Below are positions 1 to 11,214 of a stretch of DNA of 64,000 nt, one piece after another; the first letter of the stretch is position 1; each line of letters begins with the position of its first letter. The translations under genes and the position numbers were made by a program. Below the pieces are notes generated by a model that saw only the letters and a program-made list of their open reading frames with translations, had not been told where the DNA came from and ran no database searches. This DNA comes from Casuarius casuarius (taxonomy: Eukaryota; Chordata; Aves; Casuariiformes; Casuariidae), in contig PTFA01000230.1 in the NCBI GenBank assembly GCA_003342895.1, forward strand, positions 310,001-374,000. Direction: 5' to 3'.

Positions 1-90
1 AGGGGCCCCGGTGGCCAGGGGGGCTGCGGCATGCCGAGGCGAGGGAGGGCAGCGGGGTGTCCCGCAGCCCAGCCTGGCGTCGGTGCTTTT
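1..90. other. GC-rich, CpG-bearing patch (possible CpG island edge)
   Basis: By hand count 69 of the first 90 bases are G or C and there are about eight CpG steps, in sharp contrast with the T-rich sequence that follows from about 100. Such a patch is typical of the margin of a vertebrate CpG island or first exon, so a promoter may lie to the left of the window. No GT donor of good consensus is seen in it. It is too short by itself to meet the usual island length. Confidence 0.4.
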
Positions 91-310
91 GGTCACATCG
101 TGTCATCGGCCTGCCTGTCTTTGCTTCTATTTGTCTTCTTTTTCTTTTTCCTTCATCTGACAAGCCTTGCCTCTTTTTTTTCCTTTGTTTTTGAAAACGG
201 ATTGCACTTTTCTTTTTTAATAGAATGAAATAAAATGTCTGTCGCCTTATCAGTTCCCTTCTGACAGCGCTAAACACATCAGCTGTTTAATTTCCCTCTC
301 TCTCTTCTAG

Positions 311-509
311 CCACAGAGCAGAAGCTCATTTTGCACCCTTTTGTACCGGTTTTGTCTGATAGCTCGGCAGCACAAAACATTTTGGTGCTTGTCCATACTT
401 TCCATACATTTCAAATGCCATTTTGTATTTCAGCATGATGACGTTTTCCAGGAAACTGTGACTTACCTGAGTAAGAGCTGCCCCCACCACCACCAAAAAA
501 AGAAATAAT
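311..509 (+). other. Exon-like segment: strong acceptor and open frame, unconfirmed
   Basis: A very good splice acceptor (pyrimidine tract 288-308, AG at 309-310) is followed by a frame that stays open from 311 to a TAA at about 507-509, some 65 codons beginning PQSRSSFC. A possible but weak donor (CTGA/GTAAGA) sits at 471. The predicted peptide is rich in F, C and H, ends in a low-complexity HHHQKKK, and was not recognised. The same DNA read on the other strand carries a competing candidate (326-529), so at most one is likely real. It could also be an untranslated exon or chance. Confidence 0.2.
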
Positions 510-529
510 GTTTTATGAACCATAACCAT
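326..529 (-). other. Small open frame with signal-peptide-like start (candidate secreted peptide or first coding exon)
   Basis: Minus-strand frame from ATG at 529-527 to the stop at 328-326, 67 codons. It starts MVMVHKTLFLFLVVVGAALT, a short basic region followed by a hydrophobic core and small residues, as in a secretory signal peptide. A second in-frame ATG at 523-521 has G at -3 and G at +4. Directly after Q21 lies an ideal donor, CAG/GTAAGT (GT at 466-465), so the unit could be either an intron-less 67-residue peptide or a first coding exon spliced leftwards in phase 0. A TATA-like ATAAAAG lies at 662-656, at a plausible distance. Against it: the hydrophobic core comes from a low-complexity T/GTG tract, which gives F, L and V by chance. 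No family recognised. Confidence 0.2.
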
Positions 530-655
530 AAAACTACATCGCAATCATTAGTGTGTTAATGAGTATGTATGTGCACGTGTATGTTTGTGAGAAAGACAGA
601 GTTTGGGGGGAAGGGGAGCGAATTAAATACCATACATGCCTACAGCAACAAGAGG

Positions 656-662
656 CTTTTAT
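656..662 (-). promoter_or_regulatory. TATA-like box, minus strand
   Basis: The minus strand reads GGATAAAAGCC here. With initiation about 30 bases further on, the 5' leader to the ATG at 529 would be about 100 bases and would contain a minimal start-stop (ATG TAG at 539-534). The motif is short and AT-rich sequence gives it often; its only support is position relative to the signal-peptide-like frame. Confidence 0.15.
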
Positions 663-664
663 CC

Positions 665-3600
665 TAATGCACGGTCAAGATCTTTGGAGAACGTAAGTCA
701 CTTAAATTTCGACAAAATAGCAAAAGTTTGTTTACTTGCAAAGCAGATCACAAATAGTGCATGTAAGACTTTTTATGTTTATTCTTTGTGTTCACCAGTT
801 AGGAAATGATCTTTTTTTTCTGTCTTGAGCTGAAGCAACTGGGCTGCAGGGAATAAAAGGCATCTCTTTCAAGCTATGCAAAGTCTAATGCATACTGCAA
901 AGAAAGGTAGTTCTTCCAAAAACCACTTCATACTTTCTCATTGCTGTCTACTGGAATGACTATAGCACAGGCAACTGGCAACTATTCATGTGCATTCTTA
1001 ATTCAGTGGGGAGTGAAACAAGGAAAACATTTTTATAAGACTGTTTAAAAATTATATGCAAGGGAAACAATTAAAAAAATGTGTAGCCATTTTCTTGATG
1101 GTGCAGAAATGCCATATCCAATGTCCAAATCAAATGGGCCAATTTTCTCCAGCTAGATTTATGTAGCCAAACCTGCCAGGCAGAAAGAAACCTAAATAGT
1201 GAAGTGTTTCATTTTAATATAACTTTAATTTAACAATAATGCCAAAAAAACTGAGACAGGTTTATAGTCCACGAGTTATACTATTCCACTATTTCTCTTC
1301 TGGCTGCCTTGGAATGATAATCGGGTTCTTGTACACCTCTCGAAAATACTGGTAATCAGGTGTCTGGTTGGATCTGGTTTGGATTTAAAATCTTCCAAAC
1401 CTTTTTAGGATCCAAGTTTTCAACCTTAACCCCTCAAATGCCATGCCTCTGGGCATATTCAGGATCACCTGTCACTAAGTTTAAGGGGCTTTTTATTGTT
1501 TCAAATTATGTACCTCACAGAATATTTTCAATATAGGTCTGTCTATGCTGAATTTTTGTAACATTTTGACTGTGCAAACCTGACAGCAGAAAAAGCTAAC
1601 TACCATAGAAAAGTATCAACAAACATTTTTGAGTGTGGGAATGATTAGAAACTCCTATACCTATATCCTGCTCTAGGCTATAAACCTGCGCTACATTTCA
1701 CTCGGTGTGACTGCTTGTGGAAATGACTGTTTTTCTGACATGCTTAATTTTTTTCTACGGGGGAAACATTTGAGGTGTAATGAAAAAACTTACTCTTTAG
1801 TTAAAATAACACTGTCAAGTCAAGTTGTCTTGTAACTCATTTGAAGGGTCAGGCTCAGATGACAACAGTGTTCGCTTCTAGCTTTAAATTCTCTGAACTA
1901 CAAATATATCTGAGCCCTGATTCACAAGCGCAGATGGTATTTGTCAGACTGGAAGATGCCACTGCCTCCACCTTCCTTTTACAATGCAGATGGCTAACTT
2001 GCAAGACAGCTGCTGAGCAACTGTGTTTTTATATTTAGTATTTTAAGGAAAACCATTACCAGCCTCACTTTGCCTTTTAGTGCCTCACTAGCAATTGCAG
2101 TGAGTCAGTGGCTTGCTCACACAAAAATCGACTATCCTCACACATAGGGCAGAGAATACAGGAAAGGCCAACTTTCTTCTCAGCTGCAATAAGCCATGCC
2201 AGTCCTTTGAGATTCAGAGCCTCAAGGCTAGCTAAGGAAACCTGTGGCGTAGCTTCAAGTGCTTGACAGCTTCTCTGAATGATACACATCCCTGAATGTG
2301 GAAAAAAAAATTATCTCTTAACAAATATTCAGTAATAGGTAACTCCAAGGAAGCTAGAAGCACTCAAAGGGAAAGCATCTATTTTTGGTAGATGCTTTCA
2401 TGTGAAATGTCAACACAGGTAGAAGGTAGAAGAGAAGGGATGCAAAGAAAAGGGTAAGAAAAAAAAATACATACATACGTATTTTTTAAGTCAAAGCACC
2501 AAGGAGAATGGACTGAAGGTGGGTAAGGAATAGGAATTGAACAAAATTCATGTGTCCCTTGCACGTATTTTCCAAGTCTTTCACAAAGGATGTAGGTGAG
2601 CCTGGGACACAGGTTCCATTACCACCCGTGCCTCTGCTGTGATTGTAGATGGGGCCCTTTCCTTTCCTGTAATAGCTCCTATGGAGCTAAATATTTATGT
2701 CCTGTGGAGATAAATAGCTCAATATCTTACCCAATTATAGTGTGATTTAGTTTATTCATATAGATAAAGCAGATCAATATTTGGATAGTCTGCAGAATTG
2801 TTTAACAAAGCTAATTTTTTGGTGCATATTCCCACATAACTGGGAGACAAAGGTTGCTGTTTGGCTACACGTTTGGCACAGCTCGTTCAGGTCAGTGGAG
2901 AAAGTCAAACGTTTGTGAAGGTCAGATATTTTTGAGGAAAGAGGTATCTACACTATAATAAAGGTCTCCAGAAGTGAAAGGATGAAATTATCTACTGTAA
3001 CCAATAAACAAAATCCACATTGAATCACAGTCAGTGTATGGATTATTTCTGGGCTGAGAAAAGGGAATGGAGAAAAAAATAAAGCAAGAGAAGGGTAGAT
3101 TCTGAAATTCCTAAGACTAGAAGATTACACCAAAATTATCCATACTAAAAGAAACAAAATATATTCCAAAATCCATTTGTTTTCTTCCTTTTCTACCCTT
3201 TCAGAACTTACAATTTGTTAATCTTACAATAGAGTATTTTCTGTTGAGGTATATTCTTTTTTGATTGCTTTTTAGCTTGGAAATATTAAATTGCCTGTTG
3301 ACTTTTTGCTAGGGAAAGAGATGAAGAGCAAACAAAGAAGATCAATTTCATTTCGGCTTTCTGCTTTTCTACTATTGTGAAAATTGGTCATTTCTTCCAA
3401 AATTCACTCATAATTTACTTTAAACCTTTTAAAAAATATAAATCACTAGAATACTAATTCCATTTCAAAATATAGTTATCCTTACTTAAGGACAGTGACT
3501 TAACTTTAAGGATCTATTTTAAAAATGAAGAGAAGTAAAACCTCTATGTAATTTTGGAAAAAAAATCTGAAGTAAAATTTCTAAGCACTTTCTGAAATCA

Positions 3601-4660
3601 GATCTATTAAAAAACACTAACATAATACTACTGCCTGCATGGATCCTTCCATAGTATAAGTAACTATGTGTGCCTTTTCTTCTGCTCTTACGCTGTCTCC
3701 TGCCATTTCCAATATCCTTCTGACAAAAGAAATTACAACACATTATTCTCTTTATCTATTTTTAATTTTATTAAATGAAAAAATAATATATTTATAATTA
3801 TGAATTAACAGAATTTCAGATAAGAATTCTATGATATGTAAACAGCAAAAATCAAACTGCACCAGATTTTGTAAAGAGAAAAATCTAGAAACCAGTACCT
3901 CTAAAAAAAAGACTTTATTGGTCCCAACCTGTTTTGTTCACCTCCTTCATTTTCTAAGTATGTTTCTTCTGAAGTTTTGACATTCTTGGTGCTCCTGTGT
4001 GTTTTCTGTGGCTGTGATCTCTTACAATCAGTTTAAATCTGATTTGTTTTTTTTTCTTGATACTTCAAATATTTTGCTTTTATTGTTAGACTGTGGCTGT
4101 TGGAAAATATTTGGGGGAAAGAGAGATGAGAAAGGTAAAAGAAGAAAAGCATGCATCCTTATAAAATAGGTTACTGAAAAAAAAAAGCTATACTAAGAAT
4201 TGTTTTTTTAAGTGAATTCTGCCTTTTTGTATTTTAGCTGAGAGAATAGAAAGAAGTTTGCATTAGGAGAAATTGTTCTGAACTGTGTGTGAGAATTCAG
4301 GCGGGTTTTGAGAGATGCCAGACAACAAACCATGGCTGCTGAAGTTGTACCAGCTGCAGTCCAAAGACCAAATCATTTGGCTACTGTGACTCCTACCAAC
4401 TTCTATAAGGATGGGAGGAGCATCGTCTTTCCAGGGCTTTACTCTTTCTTTGTCTTCTCAGTGGAAACTGCAAAAATGCATGCTGGTTGGCATCAGTTGT
4501 GCTTGTGGGTGTGCTTTGAGCACCTGCCCACGGTGAACGATGCTCTGATGCTCCCACTGCTGCTGTTCAGCTGGTGGCATTTTGTCACCATGACCTCAAA
4601 GGCAAAAGTCTCCAAGCTCTATCACCTTTCCTTTCCCCTGTCTGTTCCCTAAAGATCATA
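665..4660. other. No gene seen; AT-rich non-coding DNA
   Basis: Scattered short frames on both strands without splice context or recognisable product; the longest, 4308-4652 (+), has no familiar domain. Many A and T runs. An 11-bp perfect hairpin (2371-2381 against 2389-2399) is the only structured element noticed. No interspersed repeat was identified with confidence. Confidence 0.6.
2371..2399. repeat. Perfect 11-bp inverted repeat with 7-base loop
   Basis: Arm gaaagcatcta at 2371-2381 is the exact reverse complement of tagatgctttc at 2389-2399; the loop is tttttgg. It could fold as a hairpin in either DNA or RNA. No flanking homology suggesting a microRNA precursor of usual length (about 60-80 bases) extends it. 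Confidence 0.7.
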
Positions 4661-4661
4661 T

Positions 4662-4671
4662 GGGGGGGGGG
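4662..4671 (+). repeat. G10 homopolymer
   Basis: Ten consecutive G, flanked by 'catat' and 'caagatagg'. A simple-sequence tract with likely length variation and poor sequencing reliability. Confidence 0.85.
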
Positions 4672-4679
4672 CAAGATAG

Positions 4680-7615
4680 GGAAACAGTACAAATATTAAT
4701 TTGATGGTGACCTTGCGGTGAACTGCTTTTCCCCCTGGCATCCCGCCACTGAATCCTCTGTATGAACATTGTCAGCTTAGAAAGAGTCATGTTCTGTGCA
4801 TGACAAAGAGAAGGCCTTACGCAGGCCACTGCTAGCCACCTAAACAAGGCCATTGCAGGTGGAGAGAGGCATCTCACCGGTAGAAATTGTGTGTGTTTTC
4901 TTTCTTGATTGCTCCCATTCTTTTATATGATGCACAGCCTAGAGAAACAACATAAGAATGAGGAGAATTTTTGTAGGTTGGGAGCACAGGCAAGGCAGGA
5001 TGCCAAAAGTGGACAAAAGGCAAGAGGTTACATTCATTTAGAGTTTGGGAAAGTAGGACTGGCAGTTTGATAAACACCTAGGCAGAAGTATTCAGGACAG
5101 CAACTGTGGAAATTAGTGATCAGATTTTTACCACTCAATCACAAAGGCTGCTGCAATGACTCTTGTCATTATGGTGAACAATGCCTTACTTCTGTCTGTA
5201 AGAAATATGGGTGGCAAGATGCTAAAAGTGTGGACTGTTGTGAACAGGGATGCCAGAACCATGTCCTAACTCGGTTTGCTATGGGTACGCATTCATCCAC
5301 TTTCTGCCTCCATGTCTCTGGGTGACTCACTACCAAGTAAATGAAGAATGAAGGAAAATCATGACCTATGTAATGCCATGGATTCAGTCAGCCTGATTAC
5401 AGACTCAGAGTGACAGCCCTGACAATATAAATGGACATATGGTTGAGAGCAGTGTTCTGTTTTTTTAAAGGAAAGCTACATTCTAAAGAGATGAGGTACC
5501 TCTGACAGCTCTGTCTCTGTGAGTCTGATGGAGTGGGTCAGTGACCTTCCTGGTGGTGTCAGAACAGTCACAGGAAGTAACTTCCACAATGCTCCCCAAA
5601 TGTCAACAGACATCTCATGGTATTGCATTTACGAAGCTGCAGATTCCAGAAAGAGGCAGAATCTCTGCCTGGTAGAAAGCTGCTATAGGACATGAAGAGA
5701 GGTCCCTCAGATGTCCTCAAGCACCAAAATGGCCTAAAAGCAGCTGAAGGATGCCTCCAAATATTTTGTGGCTTTCCATCATGGTAGGCCTACCTAAGAA
5801 TGTGACACTCACAAAAGTTGTCCCTTAAAAAGATGAGACTTAATGGGCAGAAATACTTTGGTTCTGGCATTCAGTTCCTCCTTTGATTTATAGTCAGTGG
5901 TCCTCTTGGCGTCCTCCAAGTCTCTTCATTTGGTCAGAGCTCAGTTACACAACTGGGCACTGGGCCATTTTATATGCTATGCAGAAGCACTCACACCGTA
6001 GGAGTTCAGGAGGCACTCACGAGAGCAAGGAGCTGTAGCTCCTTTAAACAGAAGGGACCATGACAAATTATAAGCACTCTTCCAGGAGCCGAATTCCTCT
6101 CAGACCTCTTGTAGACAGATACAGTGTGCAAATGGGGTACCTTCCTTGAAGACCCTAAAGAGTACATGAGTTACAAGGGTTAAATATTGGCTGAGTGCAA
6201 AGGAGTACCAGGCAGCTCTCTGTGCTTTTTCCACCTTTCATATCATAAAGAAGAGAGTTTTCTTGCTCCGTAGGTTCAGGAGAGGGAACTGGTAGAGCTG
6301 GGCACATTTTTTTACAGATGTTGACATAAAACATCGTAAGGGAAATTTGGTAATTTTTTCCTCAAGATTGACACCCTTCTCTCCGAAAACCTATGTAGAT
6401 GGTTTATATTTTTAAAACATTTTTGTTTTTGAAAATATAGAGAAATATCTTTGAAAAAATGTAATCAGAATCATTCCTTTTATTCCTTCAATTGGATCTT
6501 GGTTAGGGAATTGTTTCGATGCAATTTTTGAGTATTATCTTCATATTGGTTATTATTTTATTTGAAGGGTTTTGTTTGTTCATTTTGTTACGATGAGTCT
6601 ACATACGTTTTGATGGCATGACAAATATGTATCGCAAATGCAGTTTCTCAGTTTGTACAGTAGGTGAAGCTTTTTATAAAATGAGACATAAGAGAAGCCA
6701 CTGCAGGGAAAAATACAAAACCAAGCAACATAAAATAAAAAGGAAAGGGATGTGGAAAACTTACACTAAAACAAACAAAAAAAGCCCCACGTTTTGTCCT
6801 GAAAGTTCCTGAAGCTGAGCCTGGAAGAATGACAGGATGAAGAGTTGCAGAGTACACTTTTATGATATCTTCTGTCCAACAGTTTCCCAGAGTGTTTTAC
6901 GCAGTATCTCACATGAACAGGAACCACTGCTGGAATGCCACAGATTTATGGGTAACAAAATTGTTGCCAGAGTGGAGTTAATTAGAGATGTCACTGGCCT
7001 TCATTTGGGGCCAGAAGCCTCTTAAATTCTTTCATTTCTAAGTTTCCTCAAGAGTTTTTCTTGTAAGCCATGAAAGACACCGGCTGTGAGGACATGATGA
7101 TACACTGTGACAGCAAATAGTGTTCGAAGTGTGTGTTGTCTCAAACTTTATAGCATCCCAAGAGCTAATCACGGAGGTGTTGTTCTGCCATTGGAGGCGA
7201 CTGTAACAGAAGTCAGGAGGACTCATGTTGCTGAGGCTCTGAAGCAGTCCTCTCGTGAGGGCCAAAGCATCTGGTGGGGCCTCCCTGTGTAGAAACAGGG
7301 CAAGTCTGGCATTGGTGCAGACCCTGAAATGATGAGATGGTGAACAACAACAACAAAAAGAAACCCCAACCCCTTCCTCTCTTCAGACTGCAACTTAAAT
7401 TGCTTTTCTAAGCTGGGTTACAGAATCTAACAGGTCTTTTCAGGCAAGTCTCTTTGCCAGCCTGTGATGCCCAGGAATAAAGGAGTGGAGAACCAGCAGC
7501 CTCTCTGCAACTAATTTACAGGGACACAGGAAGATATGTGACAGACAGGGTTGAGAAGAGTTCACCTCCCCCCTCCCCTTTTTTTTAACATCAGAACACA
7601 TGCAGAGAAATATCT
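4680..7615. other. No gene seen
   Basis: Only short, unordered open frames on both strands. The frame 5116-5325 (+) is cysteine-rich (11 Cys in about 69 residues), but it lacks a signal peptide or spacing typical of a known knottin or defensin family and has no convincing splice sites, so it was not called. No repeat family was recognised. Confidence 0.55.
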
Positions 7616-7619
7616 GATT

Positions 7620-8050
7620 GCACTAATAGCTTTATTACTTTTAGCATGTACTCACTTAGCCAAACAGGTGAAACTGATTTGTGCCAGGTTTTTATGAGCC
7701 CAAGGGCCGAGCAAGCAAAACGGGAGTTTTGTGCGACAGGGCCCAGCTTCTTCTGGTTCTCATCCCAGTTTGAAATTTGTGAGAAAATTCAATTTGAGCA
7801 AAGCACCCTTTTCAACTCTGAGACAAGCTCGCGGCCACCTGAATCAAAACCAGATGTACTTATCAGGCCTAAAGATAACAAATAGCGGCTTGAGATCCTG
7901 TCAGCAGAGGACCACCAGAGCAAGGGCTACAAAACTCGCTTGCCTCATGAAATTCTAGCACGATGCATATTAATGCTCACCAGATTTGGAGTCAAGTCTC
8001 CTCAGCTTTTTTTTTTCTTTAATAAATTCTGAAGAACATCGCTGCATTGT
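7620..8050. promoter_or_regulatory. Constrained-looking non-exonic block (possible enhancer)
   Basis: The sequence is of balanced, high-complexity composition and contains several transcription-factor-like motifs: a POU/octamer-like atgcatattaat at 7963-7974, GATA cores near 7874 and E-box-like CACCTG near 7839. It has no recognisable repeat and no sustained coding frame with splice sites. This texture resembles vertebrate conserved non-coding elements, but conservation itself cannot be seen from one sequence; the call is an inference. Confidence 0.25.
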
Positions 8051-8106
8051 AAACTGGTTATTTGAGACTGTTTAAGTAAAACCAAAAGCCCGCACATCTC
8101 TCTAAT

Positions 8107-8144
8107 TCCTCCCCCTTCCCCCCTCCCTCTCCCTCTTCCCCCAG
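8107..8144 (+). repeat. Long polypyrimidine tract ending in CAG
   Basis: An almost pure C/T tract ends in ccccccag with AG at 8143-8144, a strong acceptor by consensus. No good donor follows within about 250 bases, so an exon beginning at 8145 is not called. Confidence 0.5.
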
Positions 8145-8415
8145 GCTGACAAAAGCAGGTCTTTTCAAGTATGCCCATAGCAGGAGATGGTTTGTTTTGG
8201 CAAGGGAGCAGGTGCCTTCTCGAGCTCTGAGATCTGGAGTGTCAGCAGTGACCCCGAGGTCCTGGGTGGCCAGCTTCACGCTTACACTTCCCCATGTCAG
8301 CCGATACACCTACCACCCACACTCTGAAAGCTTCCAGCAAGCTCAGAAACTCTTAAAAAGGGACCTGACCTTTCTCTCCTCTCTTCCCTCCTCCTCCTCC
8401 TCCCTCTCTCCCCAG

Positions 8416-8489
8416 CCCTTTCCTCCTGTCCCTTTGGAGCAGCCAGGGAACGCTATGAATGTCAGGCCTTACTTCTTATAAACAGCAAG
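8416..8489 (+). other. Exon-like 74-bp segment between good splice sites, probably non-coding if real
   Basis: The acceptor is a CTC-repeat pyrimidine tract (about 8372-8412) with AG at 8414-8415; the donor is CAAG/GTAGGG with GT at 8490-8491. Inside is a very short ATG frame (MNVRPYFL then stop). This would fit a 5' untranslated or long non-coding RNA exon. The tract is a microsatellite-like CTC repeat, which raises the odds of a chance acceptor. Confidence 0.2.
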
Positions 8490-8494
8490 GTAGG

Positions 8495-9605
8495 GGACTG
8501 CTGGGGTTGTTTAACATTAGCTTCTTGTAGATGATTAAAATATGACCATGTAAACAAATGATGCCTCAAATCCCCAGAATGTTCTGCTCCGCTCTTATCT
8601 AAAGAGAAAGAGAAGATGGGAGGATTACATGGATATTTTTCAGGCTAATTTTATTTGGTGCTCCCAAGCCAAGGGTGTCTGTTTCAACACTAAATGGGCC
8701 AGTCTTCTGTTACCTTTTAATTACTCTTCAGAATCATTCTTTTCTATTTGCATCTTCCAAACAAAATCATTTTCCCACATGGTGTCCTAATAAGCTTCAA
8801 GTCTCCACTATGCAAAACAAGGCTTCAAAATTATACTGCAATGTTTCTGCTTTTATTTCCTTTTTAATCTGTCCTCTTCACTGAAAGTTGCCGAATTTCT
8901 ACTTTTTTCTTTTTGTTTTGGCTTTGAGGGCAACAGGGAAAAAAAGAAACCTACTTCGAAGTCCTGCAGGATAACAGAAATGCTGTATTATGAAGAGGAA
9001 ATCCAGTTTTTCTCCTGGCTTTTGCTTTTGCTGTTCAGATCCGGTGGGCCTGATTTTCAGCTACACTACTAACTGAAAACCAAAAAGATCTCAGAAAGTG
9101 TGAAAGGCCACAGACACAGCATTTGCGCTAGCCTGTGAGACATGGAACATGATAAGGCAGGAAGAAGGTGTATCTAAAAATAATGAAATGTAAAGTATGA
9201 ACTAAAGTAGTCCTTGGGCTGCTGTAGCTCACACTGAAATGTAAGCAAGCCCTGGAAAAGCTCTAGCTGCCCATGTTGAAGGATTCCTGGCCCATGCCAA
9301 GATGGGTACCTTTTAATTGATAAGTACATTGATTTAAGCTGCTAATTCAACAGAACTAGGGAAAATTACATTTTGGCTTCCTAGCATTTGGTAACACAAC
9401 CATAAGATATGTCAACTATGAAATTATGAAAACTGAGTCACTATTTCTTATGGCCCATGTAATCCTGAACATAATAATGGTAATGTGTATGGTACTGTAA
9501 ATTTTTGTTTTAAATAGACATGCAAAATGCCTTGCCTGAAAAAGGCTCTCAAGACATAATGCACCAGTTCAGCATATTTAATAGTTATAGTCTGATAGCC
9601 ACTGG
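8495..9605. other. No gene seen
   Basis: AT-rich, with unremarkable short frames. Around 9050-9075 'gggcctgattttcag' resembles the edge of the old amniote repeats found at 9.6 and 56 kb, but the match is too short to call. Confidence 0.5.
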
Positions 9606-9612
9606 ACATCAC

Positions 9613-9652
9613 AGGCCTAGATTCTGCTCTCAGGTACACTCATGCAAATCTT
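9613..9652 (+). repeat. Fragment of an old amniote interspersed repeat
   Basis: The stretch 'ggcctagattctgctctcag' followed by 'tacactcatgcaaatc' matches the shared motif of a family of ancient, partly palindromic repeats common in reptile and bird genomes ('ggcc..attctgctctcagttacac..tgcaaatc'). The family is recognised from memory of the motif, not from an alignment, and its exact name is not asserted. Only about 40 bases are clear. Confidence 0.45.
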
Positions 9653-9659
9653 ATCTCTT

Positions 9660-11105
9660 TCTAAATACCCACCCAAGCGTAACAGAGGCAGATGATGACT
9701 CAATAAGGAGCTATGGAATGGCTTTTGAGGAGAAAGCCACCAAGGGCCCAGTGTATGAAGAAGGTTAAGATTTCTTATTCAAGGAAAATTAAGCAAATGG
9801 TGTGAGACTAAGTTTGATTCAGCAGTTTCTTTACCGGTTACTTGACTTTCCACTTAATACTACCAATGTGGTTACTGGAGCAGAGGGAGCAAAGTTCCCA
9901 CAATTATAATCAGACCAAATAAGCCACTTCCTCCACTAACTGCTAATCAACATTTTCCTTTTGCCTTCCTAAGCAGTTGCAGGGGAAGGAATTGCCTCCT
10001 CCATGGAGGCCAAAAGAATTAGGCAACCAAAACATAACGTAACAGGAATTTCACATCCCCCTCGCCATGGCCATACAGGGCTGTGTATAACACCCGGGGC
10101 AACTTTCTGAAATGTACCAGCAACCCTCGGACTCCCACCTAGCTTCTGCTTTCTTTCTCCTATCACTCACCGTAATCATGTCATGCCCTTCTTCTGACTG
10201 CCTCCTTGTCGGGGGCAGGGGTGAGTTTCCAAAGGCTTTTGGGTCATCTGTCATGCTGAGGTTTTCCCTCTATGTTTACATTTCCCTGGTTGATTTTTGT
10301 TCCATGATGCTCCGCATGGTACTCAAGTCAATGGTGGCCACTTCTGTTTTTTCCTGAAGATTTCAAAGCCTGATATTCATTTCACTTCTCCTTTAAGTGC
10401 CTTTTCCCCTTACCTGCATATGAATATTGTTTAGATATTTTTCCACAGTCCACCATGTCATAAATCCAGCTGCCCTTAAACTACAAGGGTTTGAAAATGC
10501 AGTTGGATTTGCATTTTCTATCTCAGTTCCATGCCCATTATAATGCCATATTTTGCGGGTGCAATGTAGTAGCTTACTTCTCTTGAAATAATAGCTCTTG
10601 GTTCGCAGAAGTTACTTTTGAAATACCCTCCTTCTCACGGCCACTTGTGCTGGCAGAATCTGGCCACAGGATGGCAATATATGTATGAAGCCATACAGAT
10701 GTGTTGCTGTCCCACTCAGAGGTGCAGGGTGAAGGCTGAAGTTGAAAGATAGACATTTGAAGAAGGAGAGAGAGGCCACAGTTTTCCGTGCTACACTGTG
10801 TTTTATAGCTGATGTTTAGGTCAAATACATGGTTGCTGGAAAGTACCTCTCTCCAAGAAGAGACTGGTATTTAGCTAATTATCTCAAACCAAAGCTATAT
10901 GTAATTACAGCTTCTGTTTTCAAAGGCATTTGCCAGTTCGGGCCAGTTGCCATTTTGTGAATAATTCTTTGTCACAAGTTTTCTGGCAGGCTGATGCAAG
11001 TAGTTGCTATGCATTCAATTTGAGCTGTATGATTGGTCATGTATTTTATAGTGGGATATAACTCTCTTCTCTTTTGGTGACTATAATGCTTGAAAAGAAC
11101 CTGTT
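9660..11105. other. No gene seen
   Basis: Short frames on both strands, none with matched splice sites. Minus-strand donors of good consensus occur at about 10166 and 10411, but no acceptor with a pyrimidine tract precedes them at exon distance. Confidence 0.5.
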
Positions 11106-11109
11106 AGGG

Positions 11110-11212
11110 AGAATGGCACAGTGATTAACACTTCAATATAGACTAGAGGAGACCAGAGGTTCAAGACCTTGGACTGTTGCAGCCTTCCTATGCAATCTTT
11201 GGCAAACCTTGT
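11110..11212 (+). mobile_element. MIR-like tRNA-derived SINE fragment
   Basis: Order of parts matches a MIR-type SINE: A box-like 'tggcacagtgat' at 11114-11125 followed by 'taacact', B box-like 'ggttcaagacc' at 11158-11168, then 'gcaatctttggcaaacctt' (11192-11210), which corresponds to the core 'gtgaccttgggcaagtcac'. The copy is strongly diverged and lacks a clear 3' end and target duplication, as expected for an element that was old before birds diversified. Confidence 0.6.
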
Positions 11213-11214
11213 AA

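Noticed and set aside
3826..3836. 'attctatgat', resembling the terminal 8-bp repeat of young CR1 elements
   Set aside because: Single copy and no CR1 3' untranslated sequence beside it.
11158..11168. tRNA B box-like ggttcaagacc
   Set aside because: Part of a MIR-like SINE; no cloverleaf can be drawn, so not a tRNA gene.
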